This document shows, one piece after another, positions 1 to 6,053 of a stretch of 6,053 nucleotides of DNA (position 1 is the first letter of the stretch; every line of letters starts with the position of its first letter). The notes beneath the pieces were generated by a model. The model was given only the letters and a program-made list of their open reading frames with translations. It made no database searches and was not told where the DNA came from. The stretch is from an uncultured Ignavibacteriales bacterium (lineage in GTDB: Bacteria; Bacteroidota; Ignavibacteria; Ignavibacteriales; Ignavibacteriaceae). The translations under genes and the position numbers were made by a program. Where the stretch lies: NCBI GenBank assembly GCA_913053915.1, contig CAJXGP010000145.1, positions 1 to 6,053 of the forward strand. Direction: 5' to 3'.

Positions 1-2
1 TA

Positions 3-118
3 CTAAAAAGTTGTCTTTCAATTGTAAAAGTTTTTATTTTACAATGGACCAGAGATTCTTCACGGAGTTTACACTGACGAAGCGAAGGTGTTCAGGATGA
101 CGCATCAGTACTTTTTAG
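3..118. repeat. Small intergenic element with terminal inverted repeats
   Basis: The ends are a perfect 9-bp inverted repeat: CTAAAAAGT at 3-11 and ACTTTTTAG at 110-118. Between them lie a perfect AT-rich hairpin (21-45) and a core at 46-105 with 30 G/C in 60 bases by hand count, well above the surrounding DNA. Read on the minus strand, the core starts with GTCATCCTGAAC and later has GTGAAGAATCTC. These phrases resemble dispersed intergenic repeats I know from many environmental bacterial genomes; this is recall, not a search result. No reading frame of note occurs here. It could be a MITE-like or REP-like unit placed downstream of the ABC operon. The left terminus sits at the window edge, so the element could be longer, and no target-site duplication can be confirmed. 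Confidence 0.45.
21..45. repeat. Perfect 9-bp hairpin, 7-nt loop
   Basis: ATTGTAAAA at 21-29 is exactly complementary to TTTTACAAT at 37-45, with a 7-base loop at 30-36. The stem is almost entirely A/T and no T-run follows directly on either strand, so it is not a classical intrinsic terminator. It lies inside the 3-118 element and 164 bases past the permease stop. It may help end transcription of the ABC operon or be part of the repeat's own fold. Confidence 0.4.
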
Positions 119-163
119 AGTAGACTCATAAATGAAACAAAATTATCATTTTCATTATTTACA

Positions 164-201
164 AAAATAGTAAAATAATCATAACAAATGAGGACTATTT
201 T
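164..201 (-). terminator. Weak inverted repeat just after the ABC permease gene
   Basis: AAAATAGT at 164-171 is the exact reverse complement of ACTATTTT at 194-201, separated by 22 bases. It begins 8 bases beyond the permease stop on the minus strand. The stem is AT-rich, the loop is long and the following T-run is short, so it is at best a weak 3'-end structure. In DNA this rich in A/T an 8-bp match can arise by chance. Confidence 0.2.
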
Positions 202-208
202 CTCAATA

Positions 209-1030
209 TTAAAAATCTTTTTTCACAAACAGATAAACGCTTAATGCAAGTGTGATTATTAAAAATGCAGAGGAAGTAAGTATCGGTTGAAAATCTATTA
301 TACCTTTTCCCACTGTTAAATTTGACACGGTTTCTCCCATCAATTCTGCTGTTTGAGGCACTATATAATAGAGCCCGATAATTATATCTTTTAGAAAACC
401 GTTTTGTAGAAAAACGATAAACTTGTCTTTTATCAGCACAAGAAGGGGACTTAAAATGATAAATATAAAATAAGCTATCATCATACCGAATATTGAACTT
501 TGAGTCATTACACCAAATAAGACAATTAAAGAATAGAGAACGGCAAAAGTAAATGTAACGATAACAATAATCCAAAGAAACGAGAAATCCCAAAATGAAA
601 ATTTAATTGATATCAGAAGCCAAACGCCGATAATTAAGAAAATAATATTTAAGAAAACTACTAATACGCCTCCGAAATATTTTCCCAGTAACAATTGTAT
701 TCTAGACACAGGTTTAGATAATAGTAAGTCGATGTTTCCCTTTTCGAGCATAATGGGAACAAAGCTGGAGCTGGCAAATATAGCTAACAGAATACAGAGC
801 CCAGAGAGCGGCGAAACGATTATTAATTCCAGAGCATGGATTACTTGAGTGTATCCAATTGCCTGACCAGACTTGCCAAATGTTTGGATTATAACCGTGG
901 TACTTTTTGAGGTTAAAATAAGCAACATCCCTAGAATTACCAATGAAGAAATAACAATAAAAAAGATGAAAACTTTTCTTGCTAATGCTTCCCGTAAAGT
1001 AAACCACATCATTATCAAAATATTTTTCAT
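209..1030 (-). CDS. ABC-2 type transporter permease
   Basis: This 273-residue protein is the membrane-spanning subunit of an ABC exporter that pairs with the ATPase encoded just upstream. Hydrophobic segments suggest six transmembrane helices, at roughly residues 20-40, 68-92, 117-141, 150-172, 178-200 and 250-269. After the second helix comes the cytoplasmic stretch EKGNIDLLLSKPVSRIQLLL (residues 96-115). This follows the 'E.G.iDlLLSKPvsR..lllGK' pattern typical of NosY-like ABC-2 permeases. The C-terminus VKKDF is also usual for the group. The ATG at 1030 overlaps the ATPase stop as TAATG, with an AAGGGA stretch a little upstream, which suggests translational coupling and equal output of both subunits. 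The substrate cannot be told from the sequence. The absence of other nos genes argues against calling it nosY. Confidence 0.92.
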   Translation of the reverse strand: MKNILIMMWFTLREALARKVFIFFIVISSLVILGMLLILTSKSTTVIIQTFGKSGQAIGYTQVIHALELIIVSPLSGLCILLAIFASSSFVPIMLEKGNIDLLLSKPVSRIQLLLGKYFGGVLVVFLNIIFLIIGVWLLISIKFSFWDFSFLWIIVIVTFTFAVLYSLIVLFGVMTQSSIFGMMIAYFIFIILSPLLVLIKDKFIVFLQNGFLKDIIIGLYYIVPQTAELMGETVSNLTVGKGIIDFQPILTSSAFLIITLALSVYLFVKKDF

Positions 1031-1968
1031 TATGCATTTCCCTTTTCAGATTCTTTGATTAAAGAGATAAACATATCTTCCAGTGATTGTTTTTGTTTAA
1101 CCATCTCACGTATAATTATCCCATTCTTTCTTAATAAATCCAGTAACTTATTTAAGTCATCCATGTTGGAAACTTTAACTGAATAAATGTTATTGCCGGT
1201 GTTTGTAATAACAATCGTACTAATGAACTCTTTAGTAATTTCATCAAGAGAGCCGCCTTCAACTGTAATTTTATACTCTTCTCCTTTTTCCGTCAGCTCT
1301 TTAACTGCACCTTCGCGTAATAGTTTTCCTTTATTCAAAATTCCTACCCGGTCGGTAATCAGCTCTACTTCGGAAAGAAGATGACTATTAAGAAAAATTG
1401 TTTTTGACCGGGATTTCAAATCGAGCAAAATGTCCCTTATTTCTTTTCTTCCAATTGGGTCAACTCCGTCCGTCGGTTCATCCAAAAATATTAATTCAGG
1501 ATCATTAATTAACGCTTGCGCCAAACCGAGTCGTTGCATCATTCCCTTAGAATAATTTTTGACTTTTGCTTTTTTCCATTTAGTCAATTTAACCATCTCT
1601 AATAGTTCATCAATTTTCTTTTTCAAACTTACTCCGGTAATTCCGCTCAGTTTACCAAAAAATTCCAGAACCTCACCTCCTTTTAAGTATGGAGGATACT
1701 TATGATTTTCCGGTAGATAACCGATTTTGCTTTTAACCAAATAATTCGAAAGTTCTTCGTTTAAAATTTTTGCACTTCCGCTTGTGGGATAAGTAATACT
1801 CAATAAAATTTTTATCAAAGTAGTTTTCCCGGCACCATTAGGCCCAAGTAATCCAAAGATAGTTCCCTCCTCTACGGATAAATTCAGCTCGCTTAAAGCA
1901 TGCACGCTACTCTTCCGCCTTAAAGATGAATATATTTTTGTCAGGTTGTATGTTTCTATTATTTTCAT
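1030..1968 (-). CDS. ABC transporter ATP-binding protein (ABC-2 exporter type)
   Basis: This 312-residue protein is the ATPase that powers the permease encoded next to it. The nucleotide-binding domain is complete: Walker A GPNGAGKTT (residues 42-50), GYLPEN in the Q-loop region (83-88), a signature motif in the variant form YSKGMMQ (139-145), Walker B ELIFLDEP (158-165) and the H-loop histidine in NSHLLSE (H196). The GYLPEN and SKGMMQ variants, together with a C-terminal extension of about 80 residues ending in SLEDMF, are typical of the NatA/NosF/CcmA-like exporter ATPases. This is the first gene of the two-gene operon. The ATG at 1968 is preceded by AAGAAGG only two bases away, which is too close for an ideal ribosome binding site. 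The transported substrate is unknown. Nearby membrane genes, the rhomboid and lipoprotein, lie beyond recQ and give no clue. Confidence 0.96.
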   Translation of the reverse strand: MKIIETYNLTKIYSSLRRKSSVHALSELNLSVEEGTIFGLLGPNGAGKTTLIKILLSITYPTSGSAKILNEELSNYLVKSKIGYLPENHKYPPYLKGGEVLEFFGKLSGITGVSLKKKIDELLEMVKLTKWKKAKVKNYSKGMMQRLGLAQALINDPELIFLDEPTDGVDPIGRKEIRDILLDLKSRSKTIFLNSHLLSEVELITDRVGILNKGKLLREGAVKELTEKGEEYKITVEGGSLDEITKEFISTIVITNTGNNIYSVKVSNMDDLNKLLDLLRKNGIIIREMVKQKQSLEDMFISLIKESEKGNA

Positions 1969-2004
1969 AGCCTTCTTAAAAATTGAATAAATTGTATTTA
2001 AATA

Positions 2005-2056
2005 TAAGAAAAATTGTCGCGGAATTTATTTTGGTGAATTATAACAATTTTTCTTA
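2005..2056. repeat. Perfect 13-bp inverted repeat, 26-base spacer
   Basis: TAAGAAAAATTGT at 2005-2017 is exactly complementary to ACAATTTTTCTTA at 2044-2056. The 26-base spacer begins with CGCGG. The repeat lies 37 bases upstream of the ABC ATPase start and 125 bases upstream of recQ, so it is well placed to be an operator or a structured leader for the ABC transcript. It could also be the ends of a tiny mobile-element remnant, but no flanking duplication is visible. Confidence 0.55.
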
Positions 2057-2085
2057 GACGAGCCTATTTTAGGAAGCGTGGCTAA
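2054..2085. other. GC-rich potential hairpin upstream of recQ
   Basis: The segment folds through three short helices: TTAG (2054-2057) with CTAA (2082-2085), ACG (2058-2060) with CGT (2077-2079), and CCTA (2063-2066) with TAGG (2070-2073) closing a TTT loop. Two bulged G and a small internal loop separate them. The stretch 2057-2082 has 14 G/C in 26 bases by hand count, in otherwise AT-rich intergenic DNA. Its first three bases are shared with the right arm of the 13-bp inverted repeat, so the two pairings compete. It may be a fragment of an intergenic repeat or a leader RNA structure. Confidence 0.35.
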
Positions 2086-2180
2086 ATAATTTCAACTTAG
2101 ATTTATATAATTTGGATAATTCGTTCAATTATTATAATTTTTTTATCTTTAACATCTAATAATTAATTTTAACTTTTTAA

Positions 2181-4787
2181 ATGCATCCGGAAGAAGCTTT
2201 ATTTAAATATTTCGGCTACAAAACCTTCAGGCAAAACCAGGAGGAAATAATTGGAGCTATTCTTAACGGAGAAAACGTTCTAGCCGTATTACCTACAGGA
2301 GCAGGTAAATCGATCTGTTATCAAATTCCATCTCTTATTTCCAAAAATTTCTCAATAATTATCTCTCCGCTTATTGCATTAATGAAAGATCAAGTAGATT
2401 CATTAAATAGTAAAAATGAGATCGCAGCTTTCATAAATAGTACGATGAGTTATGTAGAAGCAGAGCAAGCGTTTCAAAATATAGCTTATGGAAAAATCAA
2501 AATATTATATGTTTCACCCGAAAGATTAGAAAACATAAATTTTGCTGAAAAAATCAAAAAATTGCAACCTGCTTTCCTATTTGTCGATGAAGCACATTGC
2601 ATAAGTGAATGGGGACATAATTTTCGACCTAGTTATAGAAAAATTAAAAATTTTATTGACTATGTAAAGATAGAAAGCATATCCGGATTTACAGCCACCG
2701 CAACTCCTGAGGTTGTTAAAGATATTTCTCATCAGCTCGGATTAAAAAATCCTAAATTGTTTGTAAGAGGTTTCGAAAGAGAGAATCTTCATTTGAATGT
2801 TATTATAACCAAACAAAAGAAGGAAAGATGTTTTGAGTTGCTTAATAAATTTTATACACCCGCTATTATATACACCGCGTCGAGGAAAAATGCAGAGGAA
2901 ATCTCGGAATATTTAAACATTAAACAAATTAAATGCAGTTATTATCACGCAGGATTAGCACCGGAAGAAAGAAAGAAAATACAAGAAGATTTTATCGAAG
3001 GACGTATTCCGGTAATTGCCGCTACAAATGCTTTCGGAATGGGAATCGATAAAAAAAATATTCGATTGATTATTCATTACAATACCCCTGGAACAATTGA
3101 AAATTATTATCAGGAAATCGGAAGAGCCGGTAGGGATGGTGAAGATTCTTACATATTTTTGCTTCACGATGATTATGATATCACAATTCAAAATTATTTT
3201 TTATCGAATTCACATCCCGATAAAGAACTTATCCAGAAAATATACTCGGCAATTTGTGACTATGGAAGGGTTGCCGAAGGTAACGTCTCCGACAAAGCAA
3301 TTCCCATTAATTTCAAATATATTTCCATTTATATTAAAAAGAAACTTAATCGTGGATTAATTTATGCTGCTATCAAAATTTTAGAAAGCGGAAATTATCT
3401 AAAAATAATTTCGGAGTATGAACAGGCCTCAACTCTTCAGGTTATTGTTGCAAAAGATCGTTTGAAGAGCTTCATAAAAAATTCCGATAATTTGATAATC
3501 AAACAAATTCTTCTGTATTTGCTACGTAAACACGGTGCTGATTTATTTCAGAAAAAAGTGCACCTCTCGTTGCAAAAAATTGCGACGGAACTTGGATCTT
3601 CAGAACAAAACATTCATAAAATCTTAATTCACTTGGATAATTTAGGTATTGTGGTTTATGATAAACTATCTAATAAGGATAATATAATTTTAATATCACC
3701 GCGAATAAAATCCGAAAGATTACACCTTGATTATATGAAAATTAATAAAAGCTATCTCTATCATCAAAAAAAACTCAATTCGATACTTGATTACGTTTAT
3801 TCAAATGAATGCCGTTTCAAATTTATTCTAAATTATTTCGGTGAGAAAGTTGAAGATTATAAATGCGATAAATGCGATAGATGTAACATTACCGATAATA
3901 TACCTGAATCTTCGTTTAAATATATTAAAGAAATTATTCTGCGAACTTTGAAACAAGCCAATAGAACTATACATGAAGCCTCTTTAATTACCATCTTAAA
4001 AGGAAGCAGCAAAACGAATAGATATATAACATTCGATACTTACGGGACATGCAGCAATTATGATAAGGACACTATCAAATCATGCATTCATCAAATGCTT
4101 GCGGAAAGAATATTAACAAAAAAGAACGGTAGTGGACGGAATTTGATTATTAATCGCGGAAAATTTGAATACTTGTTTCAATCTAAAGTTATTGAAAAAA
4201 ACAGCGATAAAGATAATCCAAATTATGAACAAAATTTAGAACTGTATAATGAACTAAGAAACATAAGAAAATTATCGTCTAAAAAATATATGCAAACGGG
4301 TTATTTAATCTGTCCGGATGAAACCTTAAAAGAAATTGCACAAAATAAACCTGCTAACAAATCCGATTTGATACGCATTAAAGGTTTCAACAACCGGATG
4401 TTCAATAAAGTGGGAAATGATTTTCTGGAAACTATAAACAGTTTTATAGAGAAAAATAAGAAAATAGAACCAACTAGTACAGAAAGTAAAACCATCCCCG
4501 GAAACATAAAAGAAACATTAAACTTATTAAAGCAGGGATATCCCTTAAAAGATATTGCCTCTCTGAGAAATCTTTCCGAAGCGGTGATTTCAATGCAAAT
4601 TGAAACAATCATAGAATATGAATCTGCACTGGATATTTCGAAATTATATAAAAAGGATGAGTTATCTAAGATTAACGAAGAGATAAAAAAAGGATTTAAT
4701 GATCTCAAAGATTTAAAACAGCGATTACCTGAAAATTATACTTACCCTCTAATCAGAATCGCCGTCGCTAAAAACAGAATTATTTAG
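2181..4787 (+). CDS. recQ: ATP-dependent DNA helicase RecQ, extended form
   Basis: This 868-residue protein is a 3'-5' superfamily 2 DNA helicase for recombination and repair; E. coli RecQ has about 610 residues. The helicase core spans about residues 1-335. It has Walker A LPTGAGKS (37-44), DEAH (136-139), the aromatic-rich loop ISEWGHNFRP (141-150), TATAT (171-175), AFGMGID (284-290) and QEIGRAGRDG (311-320). Residues of about 340-540 look like two winged-helix-like units placed before the zinc site. The zinc cysteines are C544, C562, C565 and C568, with LNYFGE between the first two, matching the RecQ zinc module but displaced by about 160 residues. An RQC winged helix (about 580-667) follows, with TFDTYG at 617-622. 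Then come an HRDC domain (about 682-758) and a C-terminal helix-turn-helix domain of the HTH_40 type (about 772-866). The ATG at 2181 is forced, because the codon before it is an in-frame TAA. No Shine-Dalgarno sequence is visible. The gene is monocistronic and divergent from the ABC operon. Confidence 0.97.
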   Translation: MHPEEALFKYFGYKTFRQNQEEIIGAILNGENVLAVLPTGAGKSICYQIPSLISKNFSIIISPLIALMKDQVDSLNSKNEIAAFINSTMSYVEAEQAFQNIAYGKIKILYVSPERLENINFAEKIKKLQPAFLFVDEAHCISEWGHNFRPSYRKIKNFIDYVKIESISGFTATATPEVVKDISHQLGLKNPKLFVRGFERENLHLNVIITKQKKERCFELLNKFYTPAIIYTASRKNAEEISEYLNIKQIKCSYYHAGLAPEERKKIQEDFIEGRIPVIAATNAFGMGIDKKNIRLIIHYNTPGTIENYYQEIGRAGRDGEDSYIFLLHDDYDITIQNYFLSNSHPDKELIQKIYSAICDYGRVAEGNVSDKAIPINFKYISIYIKKKLNRGLIYAAIKILESGNYLKIISEYEQASTLQVIVAKDRLKSFIKNSDNLIIKQILLYLLRKHGADLFQKKVHLSLQKIATELGSSEQNIHKILIHLDNLGIVVYDKLSNKDNIILISPRIKSERLHLDYMKINKSYLYHQKKLNSILDYVYSNECRFKFILNYFGEKVEDYKCDKCDRCNITDNIPESSFKYIKEIILRTLKQANRTIHEASLITILKGSSKTNRYITFDTYGTCSNYDKDTIKSCIHQMLAERILTKKNGSGRNLIINRGKFEYLFQSKVIEKNSDKDNPNYEQNLELYNELRNIRKLSSKKYMQTGYLICPDETLKEIAQNKPANKSDLIRIKGFNNRMFNKVGNDFLETINSFIEKNKKIEPTSTESKTIPGNIKETLNLLKQGYPLKDIASLRNLSEAVISMQIETIIEYESALDISKLYKKDELSKINEEIKKGFNDLKDLKQRLPENYTYPLIRIAVAKNRII

Positions 4788-5118
4788 CTTCTTTTTTTAA
4801 CTTCTCCATTTGTGCAATTACTTTATCAAAAAATTTTTGCCAGCGCTGCGGCTTTTCGTTATAATATTTCAATGTATTTTTGTACTGATTTTCCGAAACA
4901 CCATATTTTTTGAATACTTCTTCCCTAAACTGTTTCGATTTAATATTTGAAGCCGTATCTTGCGCTATTACCAAAGCAATATATACATCAACAAATTTCT
5001 TTTCTCCAATAATATTGTTTTTAGAACATCCCGGATAAGAGATACTAATGGATATAAAAAATAAGGAAAAGAGAATGGAATAAAATATCGTGTTATATTT
5101 AAGATTTGACAATTTCAA
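4780..5118 (-). CDS. Small putative lipoprotein, DUF4296-like
   Basis: The predicted product has 112 residues. A lysine-containing N-terminus and a hydrophobic stretch (about 11-27) lead to a cysteine at 31 followed by SKNN, as in a lipoprotein signal peptide. The lipobox, YPGC, is poor at the -3 position. The mature part is about 80 residues and mostly helical. The phrase KKYGVSENQYKNTLKYYNEK (residues 69-88) closely follows the pattern of DUF4296, a Bacteroidota lipoprotein family of unknown role ('kYgvt..qfd.Sl.yY..hp'). The frame has no ATG or GTG before the signal peptide back to the in-frame stop at 5257-5259, so the start must be TTG, at 5118 or possibly 5112. It lies 59 bases after the rhomboid gene on the same strand and may be co-transcribed. 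Its stop overlaps the recQ stop by 8 bases, tail to tail. Family assignment is from pattern recall. Confidence 0.72.
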   Translation of the reverse strand: MKLSNLKYNTIFYSILFSLFFISISISYPGCSKNNIIGEKKFVDVYIALVIAQDTASNIKSKQFREEVFKKYGVSENQYKNTLKYYNEKPQRWQKFFDKVIAQMEKLKKEAK

Positions 5119-5145
5119 ATATCTTATAAAATCATTTATTAATAT

Positions 5146-5165
5146 ACGGTTAATTGAATTACCGT
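5146..5165. repeat. Short interrupted inverted repeat between rhomboid and lipoprotein genes
   Basis: ACGGT at 5146-5150 is complementary to ACCGT at 5161-5165. AA at 5152-5153 can extend the pairing with TT at 5159-5160 after one bulged base, leaving a 5-base loop. It lies wholly within the 59-base gap between the rhomboid stop and the lipoprotein start. It is too weak and lacks a T-run for a terminator, but could be a small protein-binding site or a chance match. Confidence 0.2.
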
Positions 5166-5177
5166 TATTTCGTAAAA

Positions 5178-6053
5178 TTACTTCATCTTTTTGCTGGCCT
5201 CGAACAGAATCTTTTTTTCTTCTTCGGTGAGGTTTTGATAACCCGACTGACTTATTTTATCCAGTATTCTATCTATCTCCTCTTGTGTTATTTTGGAGGT
5301 GTCTTTATCTTTATTTTTATCTTTAATCTCATAGAAATTAACTTCTTGAATATTATCATCCTTTTTCTTGAACAATTCGGAAACTTTATTAAAAGGATTA
5401 TGAACCGTTCCCCCCCTTTTGTATGCCCTTCTCCGTAATATATTTTTCAATGAAACATTGACGGACGGATCTAACATTATGTAGACAAATCCTGCCAGGG
5501 CACCTCCCAAATGTGCCAGATGTGCTACATTACTCCCCGGACTATCAATTGAGAAAAATTCCAATAAAACGAAAAATGCTATTAAATATTTTGCTTTAAC
5601 GGGAATGAAGAAATATAAATATATATATCTATCAGGGAACAACATTCCAAAGGCAATCAAGACACCGAAGATAGCGCCGGAAGCTCCTATTGTTGGGGCT
5701 AATGGTTCACCAATCAGCGGAGGAAGGAATAACTGAGCTATTCCCGCAACGACTCCGCACATTAAATAGAAAATTATAAATTTCTTTGTACCCCACAAAT
5801 TTTCTACTTCTATCCCGAACATCCACAGCACGAACATATTAATTGCAATATGCCAAAAACCTCCGTGTATAAACTGATAAGTTATCAGTTGCCAGATCTG
5901 AAATCCATAGCCGAGAGGCATTAACGAGAAGTATCTTATTAGAACATCATAGACGGTAATATTATAACCGATTGCAATTTGTTTTCCCATCAATTCGATG
6001 ATGAATACAATCACGTTGATAATAATTAAATATTTAATTACCGGCGGTAAAAA
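5178..6053 (-). CDS. Rhomboid-family intramembrane serine protease (5' end outside window)
   Basis: This is a membrane-embedded serine protease that cuts transmembrane substrates. The frame stays open to the window edge, giving 291 codons here. A GTG at 6014 could serve as a start, but the 13 residues before it (FLPPVIKYLIIIN) read as the usual rhomboid lead into helix 1, so the true start lies outside. Numbered from that GTG, the key sites are H55 and N59 in HGGFWHIAIN, the nucleophile S112 in GASGAIFG, and H168 in AHLAHLGGALAGF. These match the HxxxN, GxSG and catalytic histidine sites of GlpG-type rhomboids, so an active enzyme is expected. About six membrane helices end near residue 181. 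A charged cytoplasmic tail of about 95 residues follows, with a lysine/aspartate-rich linker (231-238) and a final motif, EEIDRILDKISQSGYQNLTE (245-264), common on Bacteroidota-type rhomboids. A G7 tract lies at the start of the tail. The natural substrate cannot be inferred. Confidence 0.95.
   Translation of the reverse strand, partial: FLPPVIKYLIIINVIVFIIELMGKQIAIGYNITVYDVLIRYFSLMPLGYGFQIWQLITYQFIHGGFWHIAINMFVLWMFGIEVENLWGTKKFIIFYLMCGVVAGIAQLFLPPLIGEPLAPTIGASGAIFGVLIAFGMLFPDRYIYLYFFIPVKAKYLIAFFVLLEFFSIDSPGSNVAHLAHLGGALAGFVYIMLDPSVNVSLKNILRRRAYKRGGTVHNPFNKVSELFKKKDDNIQEVNFYEIKDKNKDKDTSKITQEEIDRILDKISQSGYQNLTEEEKKILFEASKKMK
5410..5416 (-). other. Homopolymer G7 tract (A4G7) within the rhomboid gene
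   Basis: The coding strand reads AAAAGGGGGGG at the codons for Lys-Arg-Gly-Gly (residues 199-202 counted from GTG 6014), just after the last membrane helix. By reading the frames, one added G brings a TAA within a few codons. One lost G leads to about 40 unrelated residues before a stop. Either change would leave the catalytic membrane core whole and remove the cytoplasmic tail. This is a potential slippage site; no variation can be seen in one sequence. Confidence 0.4.

Larger units (their letters stand above)
1969..2180. promoter_or_regulatory. Divergent promoter region between the ABC operon and recQ
   Basis: These 212 bases carry no gene and must hold the start signals for both divergent units. 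A TATAAT sits at 2106-2111 on the plus strand, 69 bases before the recQ ATG, followed by TTG. It is close to, but one base longer than, the Bacteroidota -7 pattern TAnnTTTG. Another TATAAT occurs on the minus strand at 2136-2131. No convincing -35 element partners either one, and chance matches are common in such AT-rich sequence. The region also holds the 13-bp inverted repeat and the hairpin described separately. The recQ ATG has no Shine-Dalgarno sequence. Confidence 0.35.

Noticed and set aside
195..593. Open frame of 132 codons on the minus strand overlapping the ABC permease gene
   Set aside because: It lies almost wholly inside the permease gene in another frame. Its product is rich in Cys, Tyr, Arg and Asn with no domain, while the permease frame shows clear membrane helices and motifs.
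714..1058. Open frames on both strands across the 5' part of the permease gene
   Set aside because: They shadow a well-supported gene and give no recognisable protein; the permease motif EKGNIDLLLSKPVSR is in the accepted frame.
209..1968. Naming the ABC pair nosF/nosY or a sodium exporter (natAB)
   Set aside because: The family is shared by many exporters and no accessory nos genes or substrate clue occurs in the window.
2116..2147. Hairpin ATAATT/AATTAT followed by a T-rich stretch upstream of recQ, resembling a terminator
   Set aside because: The stem is 6 bp of A/T only and no gene upstream on that strand needs terminating; likely chance in AT-rich DNA.
2955..3360. Open frames on both strands inside recQ
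   Set aside because: They overlap helicase motifs V and VI of RecQ, which are clearly coded in the main frame.
4301..4708. Minus-strand open frame of 135 codons inside the 3' part of recQ
   Set aside because: It is antisense to the HRDC and HTH regions, and its hydrophobic composition is what antisense reading of AT-rich coding DNA gives. No family pattern is seen.
5154..5438. Plus-strand open frame opposite the rhomboid tail
   Set aside because: It is antisense to a recognised rhomboid tail, very rich in Phe/Ile/Leu from antisense of Lys/Glu/Asn codons, and has no start signal.

Overview
The window is AT-rich bacterial DNA with five protein genes and two gene-free stretches of about 210 bases. 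The likely source is the Bacteroidota/Ignavibacteriota group. Three things point that way: most starts lack a clear Shine-Dalgarno sequence (recQ begins right after an in-frame TAA in a run of A/T), a small lipoprotein resembles the Bacteroidota family DUF4296, and the rhomboid protease and the RecQ helicase have the extended shapes seen in that group. This assignment is an inference from gene style; no marker gene is present.

Layout from left to right. Positions 1-208 hold no gene. They contain a compact element (about 3-118) with short terminal inverted repeats, a perfect AT-rich hairpin and a core of about 50% GC that looks like a dispersed intergenic repeat. Positions 209-1968 (minus strand) are a two-gene ABC exporter operon: the ATPase is first and the ABC-2 type permease second, joined by a TAATG stop/start overlap. 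Positions 1969-2180 are a divergent intergenic region with a perfect 13-bp inverted repeat (2005-2056) and an overlapping GC-rich hairpin (2054-2085). Positions 2181-4787 (plus strand) encode a large 868-residue RecQ helicase. Positions 4780-5118 (minus strand) encode a small lipoprotein whose stop overlaps the recQ stop by 8 bases. Positions 5178-6053 (minus strand) encode a rhomboid-family intramembrane protease whose 5' end lies beyond the window.

How the genes relate. The ABC ATPase and permease should form one membrane transporter. RecQ stands alone as a DNA repair and recombination helicase. The rhomboid and lipoprotein genes lie in the same direction 59 bases apart and may share a transcript, but nothing links their functions beyond both being envelope proteins.

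I see no defence island, CRISPR array, RNA gene or obvious new multi-gene system. The points most worth a second look are the composite RecQ architecture, the overlapping inverted repeat and hairpin upstream of recQ, the terminal-repeat element at the left edge, and a G7 tract in the rhomboid gene exactly where the membrane core meets the cytoplasmic tail.
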